This document shows positions 1-11,900 of a stretch of DNA of 64,000 bases, one piece after another. The translations under genes were made by a program, and so were the position numbers. The first letter of the stretch is position 1. Every line of letters begins with the position of its first letter. The stretch spans positions 18,433,375 through 18,497,374 of the forward strand of contig NC_052515.1 of assembly GCF_014356525.2 (NCBI RefSeq), given 5' to 3'. The stretch comes from Nilaparvata lugens (lineage: Eukaryota > Arthropoda > Insecta > Hemiptera > Delphacidae). The notes below the pieces were generated by a model. It saw nothing but the letters and a program-made list of their open reading frames with translations. It did not search any database and was not told the origin of the DNA.

Positions 1-864
1 GTCTTTATTTTGAAAAATTCAAAATTATGTCTCTGTACTATTCTTCCGGATCTAGTATTATATCTATGTGAAATACTACTTCTCTTTTCTAAATCAGTGA
101 ATTTTTTAAAGTACATTATTACATCAAAAACATATTGCCCATAGACTGTCAATATGCCTAGCTGAAAAAAAAAATTGCATAGTTGCCTGTAAAGTTGGTA
201 TACGGGCGAAAGTTTTACGTGACGACTTTGAATGGTAAAATAATTTTAATGTGAATATTCATTCCTATAGTAGGAAGAAGGATGAAATAATAGTAACAAT
301 TTAAAACATTTATTTATACAAAGAATTATATTTAAAACATTAATTTATACAAAGAATCTCGCACTGAATTTCATATTAACAAAATTTTATTTTTACCTTC
401 ACACATCCTCAACAAAATCACTCTGTCTCTCTCGCTCTTAGGCGGGCTAACTGTGCTCGATTCAATTTTTTACATAGCAAGTCGCGCTCATTTTTTCAAG
501 TTAAACAAATTATTATTGGCTGAGAAACGATTTATACTACTTTTGTGATTGAAAACTACTACAACATAACCTATTCACTTATACCTATTATACTTACACT
601 TATACCTATTCACTTATACTTATTCACATAACCTATTCACTAAGTAGTGGCGCAGTCGCAGGAGATTGCTCCGTTTCACTCTCTCTCCAGGTGAATGTCT
701 TCGGGCTGCTGTTGCGTTGCTCGCCACTGCTCCTATTCGTGCTCTTTCCAGACGACCATGAACCGAAACGAACGCTCTCACTCGCTCTCATTGTGAGCGC
801 ATAACGTGGGAACGTAACGCAGTTTCTTGAAGTGTCACCCGGCAAACCAATTTATAAGACGTTG
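1..864. other. AT-rich flank without a recognised gene
   Basis: No coding region is supported here. Around 568-645 there is a short degenerate array of a 'acctattcacttat'-like unit, repeated several times. The stretch 640-860 is more GC-rich and lies just beyond the point where the LINE reading frame stops, so the LINE's expected 3' end is not visible and this flank may belong to another repeat. Confidence 0.4.
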
Positions 865-2100
865 TCACGTCAAAATTTGTTTCACCGAGTCCCTCCTTTT
901 TATGTTCATGATAATTCTCAGCGCTCTTTTCTGCTGAACTAATATTTTGTCCAAGTTTTTTTTCGATGTGCAGCCATAGATACTCAGGCCGTAAGCTATA
1001 TTGGAATGAACCAATGCGTAGTAAATTGCTTTCAGAGCATTCAGCCCACACACATTGGTCATACGCCTAAGAGCAAACAGGCCTGGTGATATTTTCTTCA
1101 GCACATGATTGACATGCTTGTTCCAAGACAAATGTTCATCAATAACCAAACCTAGGAATTTTGTGCTAGATGAATGCTCTAAAATGTTATCATCTAATAT
1201 AATGTTTGGACTTGAAACACTTCTGCACTGCCTAGTTGAGAAAGGGACTACAACTGACTTATTGGGATTTAGGAGGAGATTTCGGCTGTTCAGAAATTTA
1301 TTGATTGCTGTTAGACCCTGGGCTGATGATTTCTCCACATCCTGTACTGTCTTACCCGTAAAAATAATGTTGGCATCGTCCGCATAAAGACAAACAGATG
1401 CCTGTCCTCGGATCACCTCAGGTAACCCCTAATGTAACATAGAAACAGTAAAGGGCCTAAAATTGAACCTTGCGGGACGCCGTAATGGAGACTCTTGAGC
1501 TCAGAGCGATACTTCATTTTATAGTTAATTGAAGAGGTTACATCAATCCTCTCCAATTCCACATATTGTTGTCTTCCCTTCAAGTAGGATGAGAACCAGG
1601 ACAGCTCTTTCCCAGCACTCCCATGCCCTTGAGTGACTCTAATAAAGCATCATGATCGACACTGTCAAATGCACGTGTCAAATCCAGAAAAGTACCCATT
1701 ACCTTATCACCCCTATCCACCGCATCTATAATCGACCAAACAAAATCTACTCCTGCTGAGATAGTCGATCTGTTAGATCGAAACCCATGCTGCTCACTGG
1801 TCATACACCACCCTTTCCAATATTTTTGAAAATACTGATAAGACAGAAACTGGTCTAAAGCACTCAGGACTTTTGGCATTCCCCTTCTTAAATATCGGTA
1901 TGACTCTGGCTATTTTTAAAGACTTTGGGAAATAGCCCGATATCAGTGAAGAGTTAATTACATGAGTCAACGGCTTAATAATTGTGGGTAGAACTTTTTT
2001 CAATTATCGCCATTGGAATGTCATCAGGTCCAGAAGAGAATTTACTTTCAAAAGTCATTATAATTTTTGCTAATTCATGTGATGAAATCTGTATGAATCT
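865..2100 (-). pseudogene. Reverse transcriptase domain of LINE A, frameshifted
   Basis: Visible blocks in order are SSGPDDIP (fingers), the FKKG and RPVSVLS motifs, QHGFR, FLDLTRAFDSVDH (motif A with the catalytic Asp) and GVPQGSILGP, the last readable in another frame near 1480. LYADDANI follows (motif C, the catalytic Asp pair, near 1385), then the LGLVID and HLSWNKHV thumb region. These lie in at least three frames separated by small indels. In an active element this domain copies its RNA onto nicked DNA; here it is a relic. The frame ends at 865, shorter than usual for the region after the catalytic core. Confidence 0.88.
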
Positions 2101-2759
2101 GAATCTTGAGGAGAAATGATTATTATTTTGTATATTGAGTGTACTTAACAGACTAGAGCTGTTTGGAATATTTGGTACTACAAGGGTTTCAACTGCCCTT
2201 GTAAAAAAGTTATTGAAAACATTACATATGTTGTAGGGGTCGGTTACAAGATCTCCTTCATTCAGAATACTACTAATATTAGAAAAATTAGTTGTGTTTT
2301 TGCCAACCTCAGCATTAATCATACTCCAAGTTACTTTACTTTTATTACTGGCTTCTGTGATTTTTTTATCGAAAAATCTCTGTTTATTTACGTTAATAAG
2401 GTGTCTCAGAGCATTTTTCTTATTAATAATTTGAAGTTTAATATCCTCGCTCTTAGTAATTCTATATTCTGTCTCAAGTTTGACCAGTTCATCTCTTCTG
2501 TCTACAACATCATTGCATGACACTCCTTTATGACATTTCACATCTCTGAAGCGTTTTGGGAAATTAATATCAAAAAAGTATTTAAAAATAGAAATAAAAG
2601 TATCATATTTCTCATTCACTACCGATTGGTAAACCTCTATCCAATTACGTTCCTGTAAATCTCTTATAAGAATTTTCAAATTGCAATCATCAAACTTACG
2701 GCTAAGTTTTCTTAATTTTTTATTTTTTGGTCTGTTGATATTCCTAATTTCAAATAGCT

Positions 2760-3544
2760 GAGCGTCATGATCAGAAATGTGAGTAATAATACCAGACACC
2801 TTTACATTATTATCATCGATATTTGTTATACAATTGTCTATTGCAGTTTCAGAGGTTTCAGTAATTCTTGTGGCAAAATCAATCTTAGGTCATATTGAAC
2901 ATTTTCAGCACGTTATTCAACTTATGATAAGTAGTATTTTTTTCCAAAACATTGATATTTAAATCACCTACCAATACAACATTTTTAAACTTCCTGCATA
3001 ATATTTCTAGTAAAATTTCCAACTTATCTAAGAACGGATTTAAAAAGCAGTGCTGTGGCGTCCTATACAAGCATGCCAAAACAAAGGAGAAATCATTATC
3101 AATAGAAAATTCTGAAACACAGCACTCAAACTCTTTTTCCTTAGCGATTAAGTTTATTGCTGGTAGATTTACACTTTTACTTTTTAAATCTCTTTCTTTA
3201 TTCACAAGAATCATGACTCCACCCCCCACCTTATTACATCTACAATATTTAGAGATAATCTTATAATTGGGTATATTCAACAATGCAGATTCCCCTTCTG
3301 ACATCTTATGTTCAGACATAGCTAGAATATCCGGTCTTATCTCTTCCAAATTAATTTTCAACAGATCTAACCGTGATGGCAAATGCTGGACATTTTGATG
3401 CATGATTGCAATTTTTCCGTTCTGAAATGTATTAAAGTTGTTTTGTTTAGGTGCGGTAAATTTCGGATTAACACCCACAATGGGAGTAGAAGAGTGAGCT
3501 AAGTTAACAATATTATTATTCTGTGTCACTTTCGCATTGCCCAT
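2760..3544 (-). pseudogene. LINE A apurinic-like endonuclease domain
   Basis: The reading frame 3544-2885 carries IAIMHQNVQHLPSRLD, then MSEHKM with the catalytic Glu, GGGVMILVN, and VVLVGDLNINVL with the GDxN motif. It breaks near 2885. The domain continues in the next frame, where ISDHDAQ supplies the terminal Asp-His pair near 2770. This is the exonuclease-endonuclease-phosphatase fold that nicks the target in non-LTR elements. The break makes the copy inactive. Confidence 0.85.
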
Positions 3545-4185
3545 AGTGGGTGAGGGTGGGGAATCTAGACTAAAAAACTACTGATATCTGCTTCGTACTC
3601 ATTGATCGACAATGCAGTATCCCGATTACAATTTGTCAGGATAGAACAATCCAGAACACTTGAATGGGTTTTCTTTATCAATGTATCAGCTGAGCTCACT
3701 GGCAAAGGAGGATCTATTGGATTCATCGCAGTAGGTATTGTTCCAATAGGCTCAGGACTGCAGGATACGGGATAATTTGGCAGAGGGGGTGTAACAGGGA
3801 AGGATTCAATTAGTTGAATCACAGGAGATACCGGGCACATCCCAGTTTTGATCCCAGATGATAATACTAATAACATCTCAGAAGGCCAGAGAGAAAAGAC
3901 AAACTAGTAAAGAAATTTCCGGATTGAAATTCGACTTGATTAAAAGTATTGAAACGCAGTATGAAAGAAAGACAAACAGCCAGCAAACGCGTACTTCCCA
4001 ATTCAAAGTTTGGCGGCACGAAAGACTGACAGCTAACTGACCAGATGCTCTTGATTTAGCATCAGCGGTCGCCCTGGCAACGAAACCCGTGCTGATTGAG
4101 CTGATTGAGACGAAACGAACAGCTGATTGAGAGCCAAGCGACAGATAAGCCGCACGTGCCGGCCTCACCCGGCGTTATCTCGATT
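3545..4185 (-). other. LINE A upstream region (possible ORF1 end and 5' UTR)
   Basis: Immediately upstream of the endonuclease there is a 103-codon Pro/Ser-rich frame (3876-3565) in which I see no zinc knuckle or esterase motif. It could be the degenerate end of ORF1. The part 3880-4185 is GC-richer and contains an AGCTGATTGAG-type direct repeat near 4090-4130. It is probably the 5' UTR, which in LINEs holds the internal promoter. Confidence 0.35.
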
Positions 4186-4197
4186 TTCGCTCAATGG

Positions 4198-5050
4198 AAT
4201 CACAACCTAAGCTTTTACTAATCTAAGCTTTACCTAACCTAATCTCTTCCTAACCTAAGTTTATTCCAGACCCAGCCTTCTCTAACCTAAGCTTTTCCTA
4301 ACCTAAACTTCTAATCTGAGCTTTTCCTAACCCAAGCTTTCCCCAACCTAAGCTTTTCCCAAACCCAGCTTCACCTAACCTAAGCTTTACCTAACCCAAG
4401 CTTCTCCTAACCCAAGCTTTTTCCCAACCTCAACTTTTTCCTAACCTAAGCTTTTCCTTATCTACGTTTTCCTAACCCAAGCTTTCCTCAACCTAAGCTT
4501 TTCTTAGATCCAGCTTCCCCTCCTAACCTAAGCTTCTCCTAACTCAAGCTTTTTCTAATCCAAACTTTTCCTAACCCAAGCTTTTCCCAGACCCAGCTTC
4601 CCCTAACCTAAGCTTTTCCTAACCTTAGCTCTTCCCTAACCTATGCTTTCCCTAACCTTAGCTTTTCCTAATCTAAGCTTTTCCTAACCTAAGCTTTTCC
4701 TAAGTTGAGCTCTTTCTAATGTAAGTTTTCCTAACCCATCTTTCCCTGACCTAAGCTTTTCTCAGACCCAGCTTCCCCTAACCTAAGCTTTTCCAAACTT
4801 TAGCTTTTTCCCAACCTGAGCTTTTCCTAATCTAAGCTTTTCCCAACCTAAGCTTTTTTTTTCCTAATATAAGCTTTTCCTGAACTAAGATTTCCCTAAC
4901 CTAAGCTTTTCCTGACCCTAGCTTCTCCTAACCTAAGCTTCCCCTAATCAAAGCTTTTCCTAAACTAAGATTCCCCTAACCTAATATTTTCCTGATCCAA
5001 GCTCCTCCTAACCTAAGCTTTTCCCCAATCTAAGCTTTTTCTAACCTAAG
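4198..5050. repeat. Degenerate CCTAACCTAAGCTTTTC tandem satellite
   Basis: About 850 bp consist of a unit of roughly 16-20 bases with consensus CCTAACCTAAGCTTTTC, repeated about 45-50 times with frequent substitutions and small indels (variants CCCAAGC, CCCAGCTTC, TCTAAGC). Most units carry one or two copies of CCTAA, the complement of the TTAGG telomere repeat of most insects, plus an AAGCTT. It is not a pure telomeric array. It may be a telomere-derived interstitial satellite or an unrelated minisatellite. Confidence 0.9.
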
Positions 5051-5571
5051 TTCTAGTTTTAAGACCTAGGTAGCAAAAAACGGAGTTGCAATATTTTTAT
5101 TTGCCCAAATATCTCGAACAATTTTGAGTTTAGGTAATCAAGTGACTGGACATTTTTTCTTTAGAATTCATCATTCTACTAAATCCAATAGTTTTTAAAA
5201 AATACCTATCAATCACCATGCAAACAGGTTCACCTCTTTTAAACCAAAAATTTGCACTTTTTCACACATTTTTTTGCAATATCTCAAAAACTACTGAAGT
5301 TACGAACCTGAAATTCATTGGATTCCTCGTCAAATTTTACATAAGATAGCACTAGTTTTAAATATATTGTAGCCATAAAAAATTATTAAAAATAAAAATT
5401 TATATAAAAATTTTGAACTTTCCGCCATGTTTTTTCAGCTAATCCTTGGAAATCGACAACAATGTTATACATGGTTGATCTCGTCTTGATCTCCTCTGTC
5501 GATCTATGTAGCTCTCAATGCTATATTCCGCGGCCCATATACTAAAGTGCAGCCCAGGGGGGGGGGTTCCT
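5051..5571. other. Non-coding stretch upstream of AGK exons
   Basis: No coding region is supported. It contains AT-rich sequence and a run of ten G at about 5559-5568 directly before the duplicated block that carries the first visible AGK exon. The 5' exon or exons of AGK, encoding the mitochondrial targeting N-terminus, were not found here and may lie left of the window. Confidence 0.4.
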
Positions 5572-5995
5572 GGATAGATCGTGTGAATAAATTAAAAACA
5601 TAACACACAAAATGTAGTTTCTATTTGGATTAATGAGTAAGTGCAATTGCTTTAACCTTGTATTGAAGTTCTTTTTTAGGATTTATTTTTATGTGAACTC
5701 GATGATATGCTACTTAAGTTACCTATCTTTTTATTAGGCCTATAATAACTGTTACTTTTAAATGTTGTGATCCTTTTCTCTTTACTTAGAACCAATGATG
5801 CTATGCGACACTACTGTGAAGAGGCTTCCAAGCTTGGAGATGAATGGATTCCGGATGGAGTGAAACCCAGGCATGTGACAGTTATCCTCAATCCCGTTGC
5901 CAATAAAAGGTAACATTTTGAGCTCTCATTCATCTTTAAATAATTTTTGTTTTGGCGATTAATAAACAGTCCTAGTATAAGCTGCTTAATTTTTG
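5572..5995 (+). repeat. Exon-bearing tandem duplication, copy 1
   Basis: This block, from 'tcctggatagatcgtgtg' to 'gctgcttaattttt', recurs at 6987-7412 with only scattered intron differences and an identical 120-base exon. It is a direct segmental duplication of exon plus flanks, separated by about 1 kb that includes a MITE. Confidence 0.9.
5790..5909 (+). CDS. AGK: AGK exon (first visible), copy A
   Basis: Acceptor TTACTTAG and donor AAAAG/GTAAC flank 120 bases encoding TNDAMRHYCEEASKLGDEWI and, further on, VTVILNPVANK, which starts the nucleotide-binding part of the kinase domain. The exon enters after two bases of a codon and leaves after two bases (AG of an Arg codon completed at 8461). 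Because its length is a multiple of three, it could be used once, twice, or alternatively with copy B without changing frame. Confidence 0.9.
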
Positions 5996-8900
5996 TATTA
6001 CATGCATCAATAATAATTGATAGAAAACATGCAGAAACTAAAGTAAAATGGGTGAAATGATAGAAAATAATCAAAATTATGATATAACCATAATAGAAAT
6101 TATAATAATACTATATAAATGAAGATAATAAGGCAAACACAGGTTTAGAATGTGTAGAGCTTGCTGAAGAATCTTATTGTGAATATAAATGAATAATGTG
6201 CTTAAATGATATTTTTAAACTCTCTTTACTAATATTATCATTAAATTTGAGCATATTTCTAACTATGAATTTATAATTTGAATCCTCTACAACAATAATA
6301 TTTGCAAATAGGCAAAATTTCCAAGCGAAGCTCAAATGAATCAACTATACACTGAAGACAACAGGGGCTACGCATAACCCCACGGGATTTTTCCCACCCA
6401 CTTTTGACCGACTTACAGCTTCAAAATCAAATGTGCAGGAAGTATAATAATGTACTACTTAGAGAATACAAAAAATCCCAGATCTACAAGTTTACTGCAG
6501 CCAAGGTAACAACAGAAAATATACCGCAATGGTCTGGGGTGGGGTTACGCGTAACCCCTGTTGTCTGTCTAGGGTTAATACAAGTGATATGAAAAGAAAT
6601 CACATCCTTTTATCAAAAGTTGAAACAATATTATTGAGTTCAGACTATGCTCATGCTGCCTTATTTAGGTATGAAGTTGTTGCTTGGTTTTATATAAACG
6701 TAAAATCTTAAGTACCGGTAGCCTATATCATACAAATGAATTCAATTAGGCCTACTTATGACACGGTAGGCCTAGATTAATTGACATCGAAAATAAGTTA
6801 TTATCATGCAACTTACATTCAAATATAATTCAACCTAAAAAATTATACAGGCAAATTGAACTGCATTTTTTAAAGAAAATGTTTTATGATATTTCTATTT
6901 TTCTTTTTTTAGAATATTGGGTCTCCGGTATTTACTGTAAACATTAAGTTACAACTCTTCAATGTTGTGATCAAGTCCAGGGTTTTCTGGATAGATCGTG
7001 TGAATAAATTAAAAACATAACACACAAAATGTAGTTAGATTTGGATTAATGAGCAAGTGCAATTGCTTTAACCTTGTATTGAAGTTTTTTTTAGGATTTA
7101 TTTTTTTGTAAACTTGATGATATGCTACTTAAGTTACCTATCTTTATATTTAGGCCTATAATAACTGTTATTTTTAAATGTTGTGATCCTTTTCTCTTTA
7201 CTTAGAACCAATGATGCTATGCGACACTACTGTGAAGAGGCTTCCAAGCTTGGAGATGAATGGATTCCGGATGGAGTGAAACCCAGGCATGTGACAGTTA
7301 TCCTCAATCCCGTTGCCAATAAAAGGTAACATTTTGAGCTCTCATTCATCTTTAAATAATTTTTGTTTTGGCGATTAATAAACAGTTCTAGTATAAGCTG
7401 CTTAATTTTTCTATTTATTCATAGAATAATTGATAAAAATTCTTGGTACTAAATGACTCCTTCAGCAATCAACTCATCATAGTAACTCAAGTAAGTCTTT
7501 TTTCGTTAGGGCTACTCTTGAATATAAATAAAAATCTAAGTTTCCTTTTTTAAAATTGTTTACTCACATGTTCCGGCTATGATCCCAATATTAAGACAAT
7601 CAAGTCTTTTACTTGAATTTTTATTTTTATTTATAACTCACTAACTCACTAAGTTCTTGACATGAGTTCATACTTTCTCTATAATGGCATGTTATATCAC
7701 ATTGAATTGTGGTAGCCCATTATGATTACCTGTACAAATGATTTAGGCTTTGAAAATCTTATGGGCCTATCACTCTATAAAATATTTTTTAAAACGGGTT
7801 TTACGAACTTTTGAAAAGGATTTGGAAAGTTTTATAAAATATCACAAAATTATAAAGCCAGCGTTTAATCCACTCCAAGACTACGGCCACTTGAATAACA
7901 TTAATGGAAGATCGTTGATAAAATATTTGACAGTGTAGTGAGGCTCATAAGGATTGCAAAATCCACATCATTCTCCCCCATATCGAATGTTCAACCTTGA
8001 CCTCAATTCAGACACCACTGCTCCCAACTTCGTTGAAATTCCCTGCACCTATATTTTATTTATTCATTCCATTTACACAATCACACTATTAAATAAATGA
8101 TTGGGAGAGAATCAACAGGATAAACCCAAAACTGTTTCTCTCCACAATTTTGATAGTATAATAGTATTAGTTATTCACAGCTAATAACTTAGGTTTGATG
8201 ACACATAAGCACTTCAAACAGACTTTTTCCCACTAATTAACTGTGGTGATCACTTGGACTTCATTATTAATTAATTTATTCAATTTCAATCGTTTCACTC
8301 ATCATTTCACTTTTTTTTAATTGAATAATATCTGTGATATCACTTTTCAATTAGTGTTAATATATCCAATTTAGAAAACATAAATTTCATTTGAATTGAA
8401 TATAGAATTAATGTTAAATTACTGATATATTATAGTGTATCATGTTACCTTTATTTGCAGGAAAGCAAAAACGGATTTCGAGAAATACTGCGCTCCCCTG
8501 CTGCATTTGTCGGGGGTTTCGATAGACCTGCTGGTCACAGAGTCGGCCGGCCAAGCTCGGTCGCTGGTAGACTCGGTCGATTTTGCAAAAACCGACGCCA
8601 TTGTTGTGGCGGGAGGAGATGGTACCCTGTCTGAGGTATTTATATCTTACTTTGAAACATTCATAAATATTGTATGGAAAGTTTATTTTTAAAGCTCTGG
8701 AACATTTGTCCTATCAATTAAAATTAATATAAGAAAAAAATGGCAGTTTCCAAAAATCTGTAATTTAGTTATCGTTATTTTGAATTTTTAACTGTACGGT
8801 ACTCTATTCATGCAAAAAATAAATTAATTTGTTTTTTTATTGTCAATGAATCAACTAGAAAAGTAGCCTACTGTGGTGTACTGGTCTGGTGAATACAATA

Positions 8901-11900
8901 AATAAATAAGTTCCATTGAATTCTCGTAATTCATTTATTCTCCTGACTACATCTTGTAGACACGAACAGAACAGAGTGAATCATTTCAAAGTAGTAAACA
9001 GCTGGCTTCAACATTGGTGCTGCAATGCTACCAACTTACTTATACACAATAATATTTTCATAATATAAAATAATAATTCTCTTTATAATATAACATCAAT
9101 AAAATAATAATTCTCAATACATCACATCTTTCCCCTCTTAAAATTAGTCATAATCGGTAAGTCATAATCGTAAGGTCAAATCCGGTAAGTACATAATCAA
9201 TATATTCTCATTCAAAAGTACACATCAAATTTCATAATTATTACAAGTCAAGAATAGCCCTAGGTTTAACAGTACGGCAAGAACGTCTCAAATTAGGAAT
9301 GTCTACATCAGGGTTCACAATAGAAACATCATTGTTAGAAACTACATTAGTATCTGATACCAAGTCACTTGCTGGTGGTACAGATGTCATTGACTCTGTA
9401 GAAATACTAGTCTTTGGAATAATACAAATATTATCTTTTTCATTTGACAATTCAGGTACAAATACAGATGAACGATTTTCAATTGAATTACTTTCCATCA
9501 AAGGTAGAAGTTGATCAAGATGTTTTTTCCGAATAAACCCACTATCAGTTTCAACTTTATAAGTAACTGGACTAATTTCATTCAAAACCTTTCCTTTAAT
9601 GAATTTACCTGATCTGTAATCTTTAATCATGACATTTTCCCCCTTTGAAAATTTTACATTACGTTTTCCTCTAGAAAATTTTCTTTGACTTTCAAGTTTT
9701 TTATCGACATCAATAGAACTATTAGGTCTAATTCTATCTAAACGCATACGTAATTTTCGGCCAATATGCAATTCAGCAGGAGTTCTACCAGTTGTACAAT
9801 GAGGTGCATTTCTATAATACAATAAATAACGACTAATAGACTCTTTAGTTGGTAAACCTGATTTCAACAAAATTTCAATACTTGTTTTAAAAGTTTTTAC
9901 AGAATTTTCCGCTGCACCATTGGTTGCAGGGTGATAAGGAGGAATTTTCATATGAACAATACCATTATTTTTCATAAACAATTCAAACTCATTTGAAGTG
10001 AAGGTCGAACCATTGTCTGTTACTAATTTATAACAAATACCCCATCGAGCAAAGTAATCTCTAAAAATTTGAATAGTCAATTCAGTAGTAATATTTTTCA
10101 TTTCATTTACTTCTGGTCACTTAGAATAAGCATCAGTAATTATTAAATACATTTTATTAGCAAAAGGTCCTAAAAAATCGGCATGAATACGATGTCCTGG
10201 GCCAGTAGGCCAGTCCCAATTATGTAAAACTGCCTTTGGAGGATTATTTTTTACACTCAAACATAATTGACAACTTTTACAGATTTCTTCTATATCATGA
10301 TCTAATTTAGGCCACCATACATAAGATCTTGCAATAGCTTTCATTTTTACAATACCTAGATGACTACTATGTAATTCATGTAAAACATAGTTTCGAAGCT
10401 TTTGGGGTACAATAACTCTATGTCCCCACATAATACAATTTTTATCAATATACAGCTCATCTTTCCTAGCAATGTACGGTTTAATAAATTCAACATTAGG
10501 TATATTAATCCATCCGTTCAAAATTAAATTATACACTCGACATAGAATTGGATCTTTTTGCGTTTGTTTACTTACATCAATTTCATTGAATATAGATACT
10601 GTATCTTCTATTATATTCAAATATGTAAAATCATCAGAACAGGTTTTCTCATTGACCTTGAGAGGTAATCTAGACAATGCATCGGCTACACAGTTTTTAA
10701 TTCCATTAATGAATTGAATTTCATAATCATAAGATGACAAAAATAAACACCAGCGCTGTAATCTACTAGCTGCCATAACAGGTAGACCTTTCTTACTGCC
10801 GAAAATAGAAATCAATGGCTTGCAATCTGTAGCAAGAATGAATTTACGACAGTACAAAAATTGGTGAAATTTTTTAATACCAAAGATAATAGCTAGCAAC
10901 GTTAGTAGACAGAAGGTTGATCACTCACAGGTGAAAGATTCGAAGTGGTGGGGGAAACGCCAGCGTGACGTCACGTGTAGTAAAAAAGTGATAGAGTAAC
11001 CACACTGAGCATACAGTTTATTCACTGTATCTTCAAATACATCGTCGTTTAATCCCCTCAAGATTGACCTAGAACTTAAAAATTCTCCATACTTATAGCG
11101 ATTGAATCACTGATTCTAATGATGTTGAATAAATACTTCAAGTTCATTCAACTTGTATGAATAAAGTTAAGTTGAAAGTTTTTCAAGAATCTAAAAACGT
11201 GACACGAAAAAGTTAATAAGCTGGAAAAGCGTTAGTAGACAACGTTATACTATTATAATTTCAGATTAACCCATAAAAAATCTTGATAAACCAATGCATT
11301 GCAATAATCCGATAAACCGATCCCAATAAATCCGAAGAATTTCATTCATATAAATGCACTGAACACATGCTGGTATCGAGCACATGTTCTACGAGAATCA
11401 AAATATCTCATCCCCGAAATTCACAAGCTGATGTATAGCCAAACTACAAAATATAAACACGACCTAGAAGATGAAGAAACCTTAAGGATTTGAAAGGAAA
11501 GGTTAGGAGGTGGGGTTTTTGCTTTTATATGGCAAAATACTTGTATTATTCAAATGTTTTGATAATTATTGTAAAGCAGAAACAGAAATCTTGCATGTCA
11601 GAAAATGTTTGTGTTATATAATTTGACTATACGTCACCGTATGATTCTCAAGAATGCGATATTCTGCCTACTCTGTACTACAGCCTACGTCACGACTGCA
11701 GTTCCCCCACTCCAATTGCATTTCAACTAAAATACTATAGATGAGTGATCAACCTTCTGTCTACTAACTTTGAATAGCTAGAGCTTCCTTATCTACTTGA
11801 CTATAACCGGATTCTGCTTTAGATAGCGTTCGTGAAGCATAGCCCAAAGGCTTTTCTTGTCCATTATGCATTACATGAGATAAAATACAGCCTACTCCAT

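Larger units (their letters stand above)
865..4185 (-). mobile_element. Degenerate non-LTR retrotransposon (LINE A)
   Basis: Minus-strand fragments read in the order expected for a LINE: an unrecognised upstream reading frame, an endonuclease domain (about 3480-2750) and a reverse transcriptase domain (about 2100-1000). The reverse transcriptase is spread over several frames (breaks near 2000, 1870-1790 and 1580-1416), so the copy cannot make a full protein. The right (5') end abuts the CCTAA-type satellite at about 4198. The left (3') end stops after the thumb-like region with no clear A-rich tail. The clade (CR1/Jockey-like against a relative) cannot be settled by eye. Confidence 0.85.

Noticed and set aside
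3878..4168. Minus-strand ORF with a hydrophobic C-terminal end
   Set aside because: Lies in the presumed LINE 5' UTR, and the composition looks like chance translation of GC-richer DNA.
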